Shown: positions 17,885 to 26,819 of the stretch, piece by piece | How the letters are laid out: each line of letters begins with the position of its first letter | Numbering within the stretch: the first letter of the stretch is position 1 | Virus record (IMG/VR): IMGVR_UViG_3300032316_000329 | Location: 62,001 to 126,000 of that record | Source of the DNA: a virus | Reading direction: 5' to 3' (one strand) | DNA: 64,000 bases | Made by a program: the position numbers and the translations under genes | Notes under the pieces: generated by a model | Database searches by the model: none | Told to the model about the DNA's origin: nothing | Seen by the model: only the letters and a program-made list of their open reading frames with translations

Positions 17885-20499
17885 TGTCCGTTCAGGTACA
17901 AATAAGAAGAGGTAATACAGCTCAAACTTCGGCATTTACCGGTGCTGTTGCTGAAATTACCGTCGATACAGATAAACAAACATTAGTTGTTCATAACGGA
18001 TCAAAGTCTGGTGGATTTCCTCTTGCTCCTAATACCGCTTTTGATGTCGCCAATGCTGCTTTCAACTCCGCAAACAATGTAGCACCTCAGGTTGCCCCCT
18101 CTTTTAATACTGCTAATGCTGCCTTTGATAAGGCCAATTCGGCCAATGTCCTTGCCTATAATACAGGTATTGGTGCAAATGCTTATACTGTATCCGTAGG
18201 TTCATCCGGTAATAATTATGCTGGTGCTATGGCCAACAGCATTAACGCATACACTACTGCCACTTATGCTACTCAAACAGATTTAAGTACCGGTCTCTCT
18301 GCTGGTAATACTTATACAGTTTCCGTTGGAACGAGTGCTAATAATTATGCAGGCGCAATGGCGAATGCCGCCAATGCATATGCAACGGCAACTTACGAAA
18401 CTCAAATTGTAGTATCAACCGGTCTTGCTTCTGGTAATGCTTATGCTAATTTTGTTGGAACGTCAGCAAACTCTTATGCCAATACTTCTACGGAAGCGGC
18501 AAATAACTATGCCGGATTTATGGCAAACGCATCCAATGCCTATGCTGCTTCATTAACACCAGATTTATCTCCGGCATTTAACAAGGCAAACGATGCCTAT
18601 ACACAGGCAAATGCTGCCTATTCCCATGCCAATGATGTGGCAACAGGTGCCAATGCCTATTCCGTTTCTGTTGGCGCCGCTGGTAATGCTTATGTTAATC
18701 TATCTACTGGTGCTGCAAATTCTTATACCGTAACAGTCGGTACATCTGCCAATAATTATGCCGGTGTTATGGCAAACTCAGCAAACGGAATTGCTGATGC
18801 TACTTACATCAAAAAAACTGCAACTACACAGATAATAACCGGTGATATACAGATTACTGGTAATTTGATACTATCTGGTAATGCTACCCAGATTTCTGCT
18901 AACAATCTGTCTATCCAGGATCCTCTTATATTCCTTGCCACAAACAATATCAGCGACATTGTTGATATTGGATTTATAGGTCATTATAACAATGGTTCCG
19001 CAAACGTTCATACAGGTGTCTATAGAGACCACGCATCTAAAGAATATTATATATTCAATGGTCTATTCGGTGAACCAGAACTAGTCAATGATATTGTTCC
19101 ATATGCTAACAATATGGTTAACGCCGTTCTTAATGCTGATTTAAGAACCAGTAATCTAAATCTTGGTGGTGCTAATGCTATTGTTTGGATTAGATCAGCA
19201 TATGATAACTCTAATGCTGCGTATAACAATGCTAATTCAATTGCCACTTCTGCCAATAATTATGCAGGAGCAATGGCTAATGCGGCTAATGCTTATGCAT
19301 CGTCTTTAACGCCAGATTTAACTCCAGCATTTAATAAGGCAAACGATGCCTATACTATTGCTAACGGAGCATTTGATAAGGCCAATTCTGCCAATGTTCT
19401 TGCTTATAATACAGGAATTGGTAGTAATGCTTATACTAATGTAGTAGGAACATCCGCAAATAACTATGCTGGTGCTATGGCTAATTCTGCCAATGCATAT
19501 GCTCTTTCATTAACACCAGATTTATCTCCTGCTTTTAATGTTGCTAATGGAGCCTTTAACAAGGCAAACTCTGCTAATGTATTGGCCAAGGCAGCATATG
19601 ATTATGCTAATACAATTACAGGCGGTGCTGTTGTTTCAGCAACAGCACCTTCATCACCTTCTGCGGGTTCATTTTGGTGGAATACTACTTATGGTAGACT
19701 ATTTGTTTATTACAATGATGGTAATACATCTCAATGGGTTGATGCTACTGCTACTGCTACTGCTGCAAGAGTAGTAACTACTGATACCGTACCAAACGGT
19801 GCGGTGGACGGACAACTTTGGTGGAACTCAGAATACGGTAGATTGTTTGTCTATTATAATGACGGTGATACTAGTCAATGGGTTGACACCAATCCTGCTA
19901 CGGATATTGGTGGTATAACGGACATTGCAAATGCTGCTTTTGATAAGGCTAATACAGGTGCCACCTTTGCTTATGTAAATACTTCTGCGGCCGCAGCAAA
20001 TGCTTATACCAATGTTTCAACAGGTGCTGCTAATGCTTATACCAATGTTTCAACAGGTGCTGCTAATGCTTATACCAATGTTTCTACGGCCGCGGCAAAT
20101 AATTGGGCAAACACAAAATTAGCAAACACAAATGTCGTCCTTGCTGGCAATTTAACATCTACACAAGGTGTTGCTGATAGGATAGGTGATGTAAGAAACT
20201 TACCAATTGTAAATCAAACATCATCATATACACTAACACTTGCTGATAATGGTGAGGTTATTTCTTTAACAACTGGTAACGTTTTTGTTACTGCTGGCAT
20301 ATTTTTTCCAGGTAATACTGTTTCTGTGTTTAACAATTCATCGGCAAATATAACCATCACACAGAATACCAGTGTTACATTGTATTCCGCTGGTACTTCT
20401 AATACTGGTAATAGAATCTTGCAGCAAAGAGGTATTGCTACAATCGTTTGCGTTGCTGCAAATACATTTGTTGTTACAGGTGCGGGTATGGTTCCATGA
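17884..20499 (+). CDS. Giant tail fibre with Ala/Asn repeats and Trp-rich modules
   Basis: The 871-residue protein starts at TAATG. It has an N-terminal module (VQVQIRRGNTAQTSAFTGAV) and a shaft of many NAAFDKANSAN, NNYAGAMANAANAY and NAYTNVSTGAA repeats. It also has the about 130-residue domain shared with the fibre at 15251 (ITGDIQITGNLILSGN onward) and two copies of a small Trp-rich module (SAGSFWWNTTYGRLFVYYND and DGQLWWNSEYGRLFVYYND). The C-terminus is a beta-rich tip (FFPGNTVSVFNNSSANITIT). The Trp-rich module recurs in the fibre at 37322. It is very likely a main long tail fibre component. Confidence 0.65.
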   Translation: MSVQVQIRRGNTAQTSAFTGAVAEITVDTDKQTLVVHNGSKSGGFPLAPNTAFDVANAAFNSANNVAPQVAPSFNTANAAFDKANSANVLAYNTGIGANAYTVSVGSSGNNYAGAMANSINAYTTATYATQTDLSTGLSAGNTYTVSVGTSANNYAGAMANAANAYATATYETQIVVSTGLASGNAYANFVGTSANSYANTSTEAANNYAGFMANASNAYAASLTPDLSPAFNKANDAYTQANAAYSHANDVATGANAYSVSVGAAGNAYVNLSTGAANSYTVTVGTSANNYAGVMANSANGIADATYIKKTATTQIITGDIQITGNLILSGNATQISANNLSIQDPLIFLATNNISDIVDIGFIGHYNNGSANVHTGVYRDHASKEYYIFNGLFGEPELVNDIVPYANNMVNAVLNADLRTSNLNLGGANAIVWIRSAYDNSNAAYNNANSIATSANNYAGAMANAANAYASSLTPDLTPAFNKANDAYTIANGAFDKANSANVLAYNTGIGSNAYTNVVGTSANNYAGAMANSANAYALSLTPDLSPAFNVANGAFNKANSANVLAKAAYDYANTITGGAVVSATAPSSPSAGSFWWNTTYGRLFVYYNDGNTSQWVDATATATAARVVTTDTVPNGAVDGQLWWNSEYGRLFVYYNDGDTSQWVDTNPATDIGGITDIANAAFDKANTGATFAYVNTSAAAANAYTNVSTGAANAYTNVSTGAANAYTNVSTAAANNWANTKLANTNVVLAGNLTSTQGVADRIGDVRNLPIVNQTSSYTLTLADNGEVISLTTGNVFVTAGIFFPGNTVSVFNNSSANITITQNTSVTLYSAGTSNTGNRILQQRGIATIVCVAANTFVVTGAGMVP
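19999..20097 (+). repeat. 33-bp tandem repeats in giant fibre gene
   Basis: Two perfect 33-base units (19999-20031 and 20032-20064) are followed by a partial third. Each encodes the 11-residue unit NAYTNVSTGAA. They match in length the repeats at 15563 and 39023 but differ in sequence. Confidence 0.85.
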
Positions 20500-21476
20500 C
20501 GATGATGAGTATATTGGCAGGAAATGCTTTCACTCCATCTGCATCATCGAGTGCTTTTGCATCAGCAACAGGTGGCACTCTGACTACTGCCACTATTAAT
20601 GGATTTTCTTACAATATTCATACATTTACTACAGTTGGCTCCAATAGCATAACTTTTACGAATGGCGGACCGATAGAAGTTTTTATGGTAGGTGGAGGCG
20701 GCGGTGGTGGATCTTTAGGCGGTGGTGGTGCTGGCGGCGCCGTGATGAATGTATCAAACACAATAGCATCAGGAACTTATTCTCTTACTGTTGGAGATGG
20801 TGGTGTTGGTGCTCAAGCTTGGTCCGTGTGTTGCCAAAATGGTTTAAATACAACAGGATTTGGTATAACTTGTTTTGCTGGTGGATCAGGATGTGTATAT
20901 TCGGCAGGTTGTCTAAACACTTATAACACAGCATCACAGGGAAACTTTGGTGGTAGATGTTTTGCGGTAAAATCCTATTCTAGTTCACCTACATCACCAT
21001 CAATACCCGCCGGTTGGTCAGGAATAGTTTATGCGGGTAATCTTGGCGGAACAATGACCGGTTCTTGTTGTCCTTGTAATGGTGCCGGCGGCGCCGGTGC
21101 TGGAGGTGCTGGTTCTAATCACAATGGTCCTCCAAATGGAGGCCCTGGTGTAACTGTTAATTTTACAGGTACATCTTATGTGTGGGCCGGCGGCGGAGGA
21201 GGTTCAGGTTATTGTTCTCAAGAAGCAGGTAATGGTGGATCTGGCGGAGGAGGTGGAGGAGGAACAACAACCGCAGGCGCCGTAGGAACCGGTGGTACCG
21301 GTGGATTAAATAATGGAAATCCTGGAGTCGGAACAACCGATCCTTCCGTTGGCGGCGCAGGTGGAAATAACACAGGTGCTGGTGGCGGCGCAGGTTCAAC
21401 CGGTTCAGGTACTGCCGGTGCCAACGGCGGCAAAGGTGGTTCAGGTATTATTATTGTTAGATATAGGACTTCATAA
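20496..21476 (+). CDS. Glycine-rich fibre or adhesin
   Basis: I place the start at the ATG at 20496, which overlaps the previous stop (ATGA); the frame is open further upstream inside the giant fibre, but that start would give an unlikely Cys-rich leader. The product has 326 residues. It has a Ser/Ala-rich start, a strand-rich part (GFSYNIHTFTTVGSNSITFT), then GPIEVFMVGGGGGGGSLGGG, a Cys-containing middle (SVCCQNG, GSCCPCNGAGG) and a long Gly-rich region ending SGIIIVRYRTS. This ending is typical of the glycine-rich domain found in phage fibres. It is the third such protein in the window. Confidence 0.65.
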   Translation: MTMMSILAGNAFTPSASSSAFASATGGTLTTATINGFSYNIHTFTTVGSNSITFTNGGPIEVFMVGGGGGGGSLGGGGAGGAVMNVSNTIASGTYSLTVGDGGVGAQAWSVCCQNGLNTTGFGITCFAGGSGCVYSAGCLNTYNTASQGNFGGRCFAVKSYSSSPTSPSIPAGWSGIVYAGNLGGTMTGSCCPCNGAGGAGAGGAGSNHNGPPNGGPGVTVNFTGTSYVWAGGGGGSGYCSQEAGNGGSGGGGGGGTTTAGAVGTGGTGGLNNGNPGVGTTDPSVGGAGGNNTGAGGGAGSTGSGTAGANGGKGGSGIIIVRYRTS

Positions 21477-22033
21477 TGAAAGATTTGAAAGTCACATTAG
21501 ATTTAAATACAGAACAATGGTGGATTGAAAATATACAGGACTTCAATCCAATCACAGAAGTTTTGTTCAATGTTAAACAAATAAACAAAGAAACTGTTTT
21601 CAACAATCTGAAGTTCGGTTTTACTTTAAAACTCAATGATATCATCATACAATCAATTAGCGAACCATCTGAAGGAATAACATATATCTCTTCTGATCAA
21701 GATTACTTAAAATCAATACCTATTAATGTTATCTACAACAGAGAATACGTCATTGACTTGTGGGTAGAAAACGATGGTAAGAGATATGAAAAATCTCATT
21801 ATATTACAACTCCTAAACCGGAACAACCATTCAATTCTTGGACATGGAATGAACAGTATGAATACTGGGAAGCACCGATAGCAAAACCAGAAAATCAACC
21901 AACTTATGTTTGGAGTGAAGATTCTAAAATGTGGGTACCACCTTTGAATTTAGATATGAAAACACCTGAAAATGCTATATGGAATCCTTCAACCAATCAA
22001 TGGGAGATATTGCCTGATTATGATCTCACATGA
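21476..22033 (+). CDS. Unknown protein with Trp-rich C-terminal repeats
   Basis: The 185-residue protein has a start that overlaps the previous stop (TAATG). The N-terminal about 115 residues look like a beta sandwich (FNNLKFGFTLKLNDIIIQS, YNREYVIDLWVENDGKRYE). The C-terminal 70 residues repeat a short aromatic unit three times: SWTWNEQYEYWEAP, TYVWSEDSKMWVPP and NAIWNPSTNQWEIL. Such W-x-(n)-W units are common in phage fibre-accessory proteins and may pack as small beta hairpins. It is coupled to a glycine-rich fibre upstream. The function is unknown. Confidence 0.5.
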   Translation: MKDLKVTLDLNTEQWWIENIQDFNPITEVLFNVKQINKETVFNNLKFGFTLKLNDIIIQSISEPSEGITYISSDQDYLKSIPINVIYNREYVIDLWVENDGKRYEKSHYITTPKPEQPFNSWTWNEQYEYWEAPIAKPENQPTYVWSEDSKMWVPPLNLDMKTPENAIWNPSTNQWEILPDYDLT

Positions 22034-22208
22034 TGCAAACACTACTTTTTTCTTAACCAAAGAAGAAGCACAAGAGAGATATAACATTTGTAAGCAATGT
22101 GATAGTTTTATACCTTTAACATCACAGTGTAAAGAATGTGGTTGTCTCATGAAAATAAAAGCAAAGATTAGAAATTCCGACTGTCCATTATCAAAATGGA
22201 AAAACTAA
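22020..22208 (+). CDS. Small four-cysteine (CxxC...CxxC) zinc-ribbon-like protein
   Basis: This 62-residue protein starts at the ATG at 22020, which overlaps the end of the previous gene by 14 bases. It contains CKQCDSF and CKECGCLM, two CxxC pairs spaced by about 13 residues, then a basic stretch and a final DCPLSKW. The pattern fits a zinc ribbon like small proteins frequent in T4-like cyanophages (DUF6171-like). The role is unknown; zinc binding is inferred. A late-type promoter overlaps its stop codon. Confidence 0.6.
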   Translation: MISHDANTTFFLTKEEAQERYNICKQCDSFIPLTSQCKECGCLMKIKAKIRNSDCPLSKWKN

Positions 22209-22211
22209 ATA
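22205..22211 (+). promoter_or_regulatory. Putative T4-type late promoter
   Basis: CTAAATA overlaps the TAA stop of the zinc-ribbon gene and lies 21 bases before the fibre start at 22233. Confidence 0.5.
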
Positions 22212-22232
22212 CTACAAACAAGTAGAGATTAA

Positions 22233-23237
22233 ATGGCAAAAATTAATTTTCCAAGTTCGCCAACTAATGGCCAAACATTCAATCAAAACGGAGTGTATTA
22301 TACATACGACTCTACTTTTGGTGCTTGGGTAACTGCTCTCGTTCCTAAACCTTTGGATAATAGCAGAAACACACAAATTATCTTTAATGATGCCACTTAT
22401 GCCAATGGTTCTAACGGTATGACTTTTAGTAAGTCTGCCAATACGGCATACCTTGCCAATGTAGCAGTTACACAGAATGTTTATGCCAACTATTTTATAG
22501 GTAATGGTGCCGCACTAACAGGTATTGTTACAGACTTTTCGCCAGCTTATAATACCGCTAATGGTGCCTATAATGTTGCCAATGGTGCCTATACGACCGC
22601 TAACGGTGGATATAATGTTGCCAATGCGGCCTTTGGCAGGGCCAACACCGCATTACAGAACACCTCAGGTACCGTATTTACTGGAAATTTCTTTGTTGCC
22701 AATAGCGTTGGTGTTGGTAGATCAACCACTGGTTATGCTCTTGATGTTGTTGGTACAGTTAATGCTTCGGCACTACTTATTAACGGAGCAGCCTTATCAG
22801 GTGGTGCCACTGTTTCCGATCAAACAACTTCCGCATCAACATTCTATCCTGTAATTACAACCACAACTAGTGGTACAATGTCTGTTGCGAATGTTTCAAC
22901 TACCAAACTCTACTTCGTTCCATCTACCGGTACATTATCAGCAACGGTGTTCAACTCATTATCCGATATCACATTAAAGACTGATATTGAAGAGATTAAC
23001 GGAATAGAACTAATAAATAAGATAAACCCAATAGGTTTCAGATGGAAAGAGAATGGCACAAAGTCTTATGGTGTTATTGCTCAGGAACTGGAACAAGTAT
23101 TGCCGGAGTTGGTTCAGACCAATGAAGGCCTTAAATCGGTTTCTTATACTCCTATGATTGCTATGTTGATTGATACTGTTAAGAAACAAGAAAAACGAAT
23201 AGAAAAACTTGAACAATTATTAAGTAATCAAAAGTAA
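22233..23237 (+). CDS. Tail fibre with Peptidase_S74 self-cleaving chaperone domain
   Basis: The product has 334 residues. The N-terminal module INFPSSPTNGQTFNQNGVYY is shared with the fibre at 8939. A short shaft of NVANGAYTTANGGY repeats follows, then a beta region ending LYFVPSTGTLSATVFNSL. From residue 244 the C-terminal 91 residues match the intramolecular chaperone domain of Peptidase_S74 (SDITLKTDIEE, GFRWKENGTKSYGVIAQELE) with a final coiled coil. In this family the domain drives trimer folding and then cuts itself off at the serine that opens it, here probably S244 with the nearby Lys as partner. The fibre is therefore expected to be processed after trimerisation. Confidence 0.8.
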   Translation: MAKINFPSSPTNGQTFNQNGVYYTYDSTFGAWVTALVPKPLDNSRNTQIIFNDATYANGSNGMTFSKSANTAYLANVAVTQNVYANYFIGNGAALTGIVTDFSPAYNTANGAYNVANGAYTTANGGYNVANAAFGRANTALQNTSGTVFTGNFFVANSVGVGRSTTGYALDVVGTVNASALLINGAALSGGATVSDQTTSASTFYPVITTTTSGTMSVANVSTTKLYFVPSTGTLSATVFNSLSDITLKTDIEEINGIELINKINPIGFRWKENGTKSYGVIAQELEQVLPELVQTNEGLKSVSYTPMIAMLIDTVKKQEKRIEKLEQLLSNQK

Positions 23238-23248
23238 CGGAATAAGAT

Positions 23249-24406
23249 ATGCCAAATTTTAATAGTCCAGAAGGCGAACTAACTGATCTGTTTATGACGG
23301 ATGTAAGTATCCTGGATAGTTTTGTTGGTAATGAGTTGTGGGGATGGGGACGTAATGGTTATGGACAACTTGGTGACAACACAAGAACCAAAAGATCCTC
23401 ACCAGTCCAGACCGTATCTGGTGGAACCAACTGGAAGTTCGTTGCTTGTGGTTTTAATTACACCACTACCATTAAAACAGATGGAACGTTGTGGTCGTGG
23501 GGAGGAAATAGTTATGGTCAACTAGGTGATAACTCCAGAACCCATAGATCCTCTCCAGTCCAAACTGTATCTGGTGGTACCAATTGGAAACTAGTTGCTT
23601 GTGGTAGTTATCACACCACTGCCATTAAAACAGATGGTACCCTTTGGACCTGGGGTCAGAGTATTTATGGTCAACTAGGTGATAACTCAACAAACAATAG
23701 ATCCTCACCAGTCCAGACCGTATCTGCTGGTACAAATTGGAAACAAGTTGCTGGTGGTTTCAATCACACCACTGCCATTAAAACAGATGGTACATTATGG
23801 ACATGGGGAGGTAATGGTTATGGTCAACTAGGTGATAACTCAACAACCAGTAGATCCTCACCAGTTCAGACCGTATCTGCTGGTACCAATTGGAAACAGG
23901 TTGCTTGTGGTCAACACACTGCCGCCATCAAAACAGATGGTACATTATGGTTGTGGGGACGTAATGAATACGGTGCACTAGGTGATAATACAACAACCAA
24001 TAGATCCTCACCAGTCCAAACCGTATCTGGTGGAACCAACTGGAAACAAGTTGCTGGTGGTATTTACCACACCGCTGCCATTAAGACTGATGGAACCCTT
24101 TGGACCTGGGGATATAATACTGACGGTCAACTAGGTGACAATACAACAACCGATAGATCCTCACCAGTCCAAACCGTATCTGGTGGTACCAACTGGAAAC
24201 AGGTTGCTGGTGGTCGGTTTAACACTGCTGCCATTAAAACTGATGGTACATTGTGGGGATGGGGACGTAATACTGACGGTCAACTAGGTGATAACTCCAT
24301 AACCCATAGATCCTCACCGGTCCAGACTGTATCTAGTGGAACCAACTGGAAACTGGTTGCTGGTGGTAGTTATCACACTGCTGCCGTAACCTATACAGAA
24401 TCATAA
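23249..24406 (+). CDS. RCC1-repeat seven-bladed beta-propeller protein, copy 1
   Basis: The 385-residue protein has a short unique N-terminus of about 30 residues followed by seven RCC1-type blades of about 51 residues. Each blade has the core LWxWGxNxxGQLGDN, then SSPVQTVSGGTNWK, VACG and HTTAIKTDGT. Positions inside the WGxNxxGxLGDN loop vary (RNGY, GNSY, QSIY, RNEY, YNTD) while the rest is nearly constant. RCC1 propellers bind proteins or surfaces in many organisms. In a phage fibre region a receptor-binding or decoration role is likely, but no phage homologue of known function is recalled. Two similar copies follow at 25099 and 26820. Confidence 0.75.
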   Translation: MPNFNSPEGELTDLFMTDVSILDSFVGNELWGWGRNGYGQLGDNTRTKRSSPVQTVSGGTNWKFVACGFNYTTTIKTDGTLWSWGGNSYGQLGDNSRTHRSSPVQTVSGGTNWKLVACGSYHTTAIKTDGTLWTWGQSIYGQLGDNSTNNRSSPVQTVSAGTNWKQVAGGFNHTTAIKTDGTLWTWGGNGYGQLGDNSTTSRSSPVQTVSAGTNWKQVACGQHTAAIKTDGTLWLWGRNEYGALGDNTTTNRSSPVQTVSGGTNWKQVAGGIYHTAAIKTDGTLWTWGYNTDGQLGDNTTTDRSSPVQTVSGGTNWKQVAGGRFNTAAIKTDGTLWGWGRNTDGQLGDNSITHRSSPVQTVSSGTNWKLVAGGSYHTAAVTYTES

Positions 24407-24423
24407 TAAGAGGAAACAAAAAG

Positions 24424-25089
24424 ATGTTTGTAATCGTTCAAGACAATTTTGTAATAGATGGACCAAGGGATTGGAACAAGAAGAAGTTTGAAGAAGTTCT
24501 TTTAGAAGATTGTGAAGTAGATTTCACACTTGAAACCAGAAACGAATCCAACCTTCCAATCGTTGTTTCCGACACTGTTAAGATTCTTCCGGTAACCAAA
24601 CTTCCTGATCCAGTATTTAATTCCAAGACACAGATTCTTCAAGGGCCATTCTGGAACCTATCAGACACATTGGCCGAAGAATATTACACCGCGCAAGATA
24701 TGCCAGTGGATGCTGTTAAGAACTTTCTTACCTCTATTGTTGCTAATGCTCGGTATATTAAAGAAACTGCTGGTATTAAAATGACTATTCAAGGAACTCA
24801 GGTTTCTGTTGATACTGCTCGTGGTTCAAGAGATATATTCTTTCAGGCATTTTTATCTATTGGTGAAACTGAAACAATGAACTGGAAGTTTCCTGAGACC
24901 TGGTTAGAACTCACAAAGAGTGATCTGGGTTTGATTGTTTCTGCGGGTCGTAACCATATTCAGACATCTTTTGATTGGGAGAATGGTTGGGTCAATAGAG
25001 TTAGTGCTGCTGTTACATTGAATGATCTTAATACACTTTATAATGAACTGGAAGCGGAATTAAAACCACAGACAAATCCAACAGTATAA
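24424..25089 (+). CDS. DUF4376-like protein
   Basis: The 221-residue protein has a Shine-Dalgarno (agagga) 10 bases upstream. The N-terminal about 80 residues are variable. The rest has the pattern of DUF4376-containing phage proteins: YIKETAGIKMTIQGTQVSVD, then RDIFFQAFLSIGE, MNWKFPETWLELTKSDLGLI and AGRNHIQTSFDWENGW. Such proteins often accompany tail fibre genes and may act as attachment or assembly factors. It lies between two RCC1-repeat genes, suggesting it serves those adhesins. Confidence 0.55.
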   Translation: MFVIVQDNFVIDGPRDWNKKKFEEVLLEDCEVDFTLETRNESNLPIVVSDTVKILPVTKLPDPVFNSKTQILQGPFWNLSDTLAEEYYTAQDMPVDAVKNFLTSIVANARYIKETAGIKMTIQGTQVSVDTARGSRDIFFQAFLSIGETETMNWKFPETWLELTKSDLGLIVSAGRNHIQTSFDWENGWVNRVSAAVTLNDLNTLYNELEAELKPQTNPTV

Positions 25090-25098
25090 GGTCGTATA

Positions 25099-26316
25099 AT
25101 GGCATATGGTTCAAATACAAATTATACTATTAGTGGTGTTGATGTAGGTAGACAACTTGTAACTAAAAGTTACTTGATTGATGTTTATCCATCTTTGGTT
25201 GGTACGTTTAAACAGGCAGGGTTATGGACCTGGGGGCGTAATGGTGCCGGTCAACTAGGTGACAATACAACAACCGGTAGATCATCTCCAGTTCAAACTG
25301 TATCTGGTGGTACAAATTGGAAACTGGTTGCTGGTGGTGGTTATCACACTGCTGCCATTAAGACTGATGGAACCCTATGGACCTGGGGAGGTAATTCTTA
25401 CGGTGCACTAGGCGACAATTCAACAAACTTTAGATCCTCACCAGTCCAGACTGTATCTGCTGGTACAAATTGGAAACAGGTTGCTTGTGGTTTTTTTCAC
25501 ACTGCTGCTATTAAGACTGATGGAACGTTATGGTTATGGGGAGATAATAGAAACGGTCAACTAGGTGACAATACAACAGCCCATAGATCCTCTCCAGTCC
25601 AAACTGTATCTAGTGGAACTAACTGGAAACTGGTTGCTAGTGGTCGTTATCACACCGCTGCCATTAAAACCGACGGAACCCTTTGGACCTGGGGAGCTAA
25701 TTATTCCGGTCAACTAGGTGACAATTCAACAAACCGTAAATCCTCACCAGTCCAGACCGTATCTGGAGGAACCAACTGGAAACTGGTTGCTTGTGGTGGT
25801 TTTCACAATGCTGCCATTAAAACTGATGGAACCCTTTGGACCTGGGGAGCTAATTATGCCGGTAATCTAGGTGATAACTCAATAACCAGTAAATCCTCAC
25901 CAGTCCAAACCGTATCTACTGGTACAAATTGGAAACTGGTTGCTGGTGGTAGTAGTCACACCTCTGCCATTAAGACTGATGGAACCCTATGGACCTGGGG
26001 ACATAATGGTTACGGTACACTAGGTGATAACTCCAGAACCCATAGATCCTCACCAGTCCAGACCGTATCTGGAGGAACCAACTGGAAACTGGTTGCTTGT
26101 GGTGGTTTTCACAATGCTGCCATTAAGACTGATGGAACCCTTTGGACCTGGGGATTTAATGCTTACGGTGCACTAGGTGATAACTCCGAAACCCGTAGAT
26201 CCTCACCAGTCCAAACCGTATCTGGTGGAACCAACTGGAAACAAGTTGCTGTTGGTGGTTATTACACTGCCTGTATCCGTGACGATTCAGCAGACATTTT
26301 CGGAAACACTATATGA
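25099..26316 (+). CDS. RCC1-repeat seven-bladed beta-propeller protein, copy 2
   Basis: The product has 405 residues. The N-terminal about 40 residues (YTISGVDVGRQLVTKSYLID) differ from the other two copies. Seven RCC1 blades follow, with loop variants RNGAGQ, GNSYGA, DNRNGQ, ANYSGQ, ANYAGN, HNGYGT and FNAYGA in front of LGDN. The last blade ends GGYYTACIRDDS. Much of the nucleotide sequence between blades is identical or nearly so, so blades can be exchanged by recombination. Its stop overlaps the next start (ATGA). It is a probable adhesin or virion surface protein. Confidence 0.75.
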   Translation: MAYGSNTNYTISGVDVGRQLVTKSYLIDVYPSLVGTFKQAGLWTWGRNGAGQLGDNTTTGRSSPVQTVSGGTNWKLVAGGGYHTAAIKTDGTLWTWGGNSYGALGDNSTNFRSSPVQTVSAGTNWKQVACGFFHTAAIKTDGTLWLWGDNRNGQLGDNTTAHRSSPVQTVSSGTNWKLVASGRYHTAAIKTDGTLWTWGANYSGQLGDNSTNRKSSPVQTVSGGTNWKLVACGGFHNAAIKTDGTLWTWGANYAGNLGDNSITSKSSPVQTVSTGTNWKLVAGGSSHTSAIKTDGTLWTWGHNGYGTLGDNSRTHRSSPVQTVSGGTNWKLVACGGFHNAAIKTDGTLWTWGFNAYGALGDNSETRRSSPVQTVSGGTNWKQVAVGGYYTACIRDDSADIFGNTI

Positions 26317-26819
26317 TCCATCCTCTTGTGAAGATTATAACCATTGATGGTTTTTTTAGTCAAGAAGAGGCCACCAGATTAGGTGAAATAACCAGAAACC
26401 TTCAATACACTCAAAACCAATTAGGTCAAGAGATAGAACATTTCAATATGGTTCCAGAAAACGCCAATGAAATGTTCTCTTTCATTCTAAATACAAAGAT
26501 AGAGGTGGATGAAGATCGTTCAGGTATATTCAGAAAGCCAGAGTTATTCATACACTTTGAGGAATTTGATACTCTTGATGAATGGGTTTTTGTTTGTGTT
26601 CTGGAACATACTATGTTTAATATATATCAGCACGAAAGCGGTGCCAAGAGTGCTTTGGATGGGTATCAGTTTAATTACAGGAACCTTATGGAATGGGGTT
26701 CTAATACAAAAGTTTCCTATGAACTATTGCCTGGAGAAGGCGTTCTGTTTAGACCGTGGTTGTTTCATTCGTTTAGTGGTGGTTTAATTCAGATATTCAG
26801 ATTAAAAGAGAGAGAATAG
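26313..26819 (+). CDS. Conserved phage protein, possible double-stranded beta-helix fold
   Basis: The 168-residue protein starts inside the stop of the RCC1 gene (ATGA) and ends directly before the next RCC1 gene. It has LFIHFEEFDTLDEWVF, HESGAKSALDGYQFNYRNL and LLPGEGVLFRPWLFHSFSGG, then IQIFRLKE. The Pro-Gly turn and H152 in WLFHSF resemble the C-terminal half of a 2OG-Fe(II) oxygenase or cupin; H81 and E83 could be the other metal ligands. The usual catalytic motifs are not clear, so it may be a degenerate or different fold. Similar proteins occur in T4-like cyanophages as far as I recall. Confidence 0.45.
   Translation: MIHPLVKIITIDGFFSQEEATRLGEITRNLQYTQNQLGQEIEHFNMVPENANEMFSFILNTKIEVDEDRSGIFRKPELFIHFEEFDTLDEWVFVCVLEHTMFNIYQHESGAKSALDGYQFNYRNLMEWGSNTKVSYELLPGEGVLFRPWLFHSFSGGLIQIFRLKERE

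Noticed and set aside
20448-20495. Longer start for the third glycine-rich fibre inside the giant fibre gene
   Set aside because: It would add a Cys-rich leader read in a shifted frame of the upstream gene; the ATGA overlap at 20496 matches the coupling used by its neighbours.
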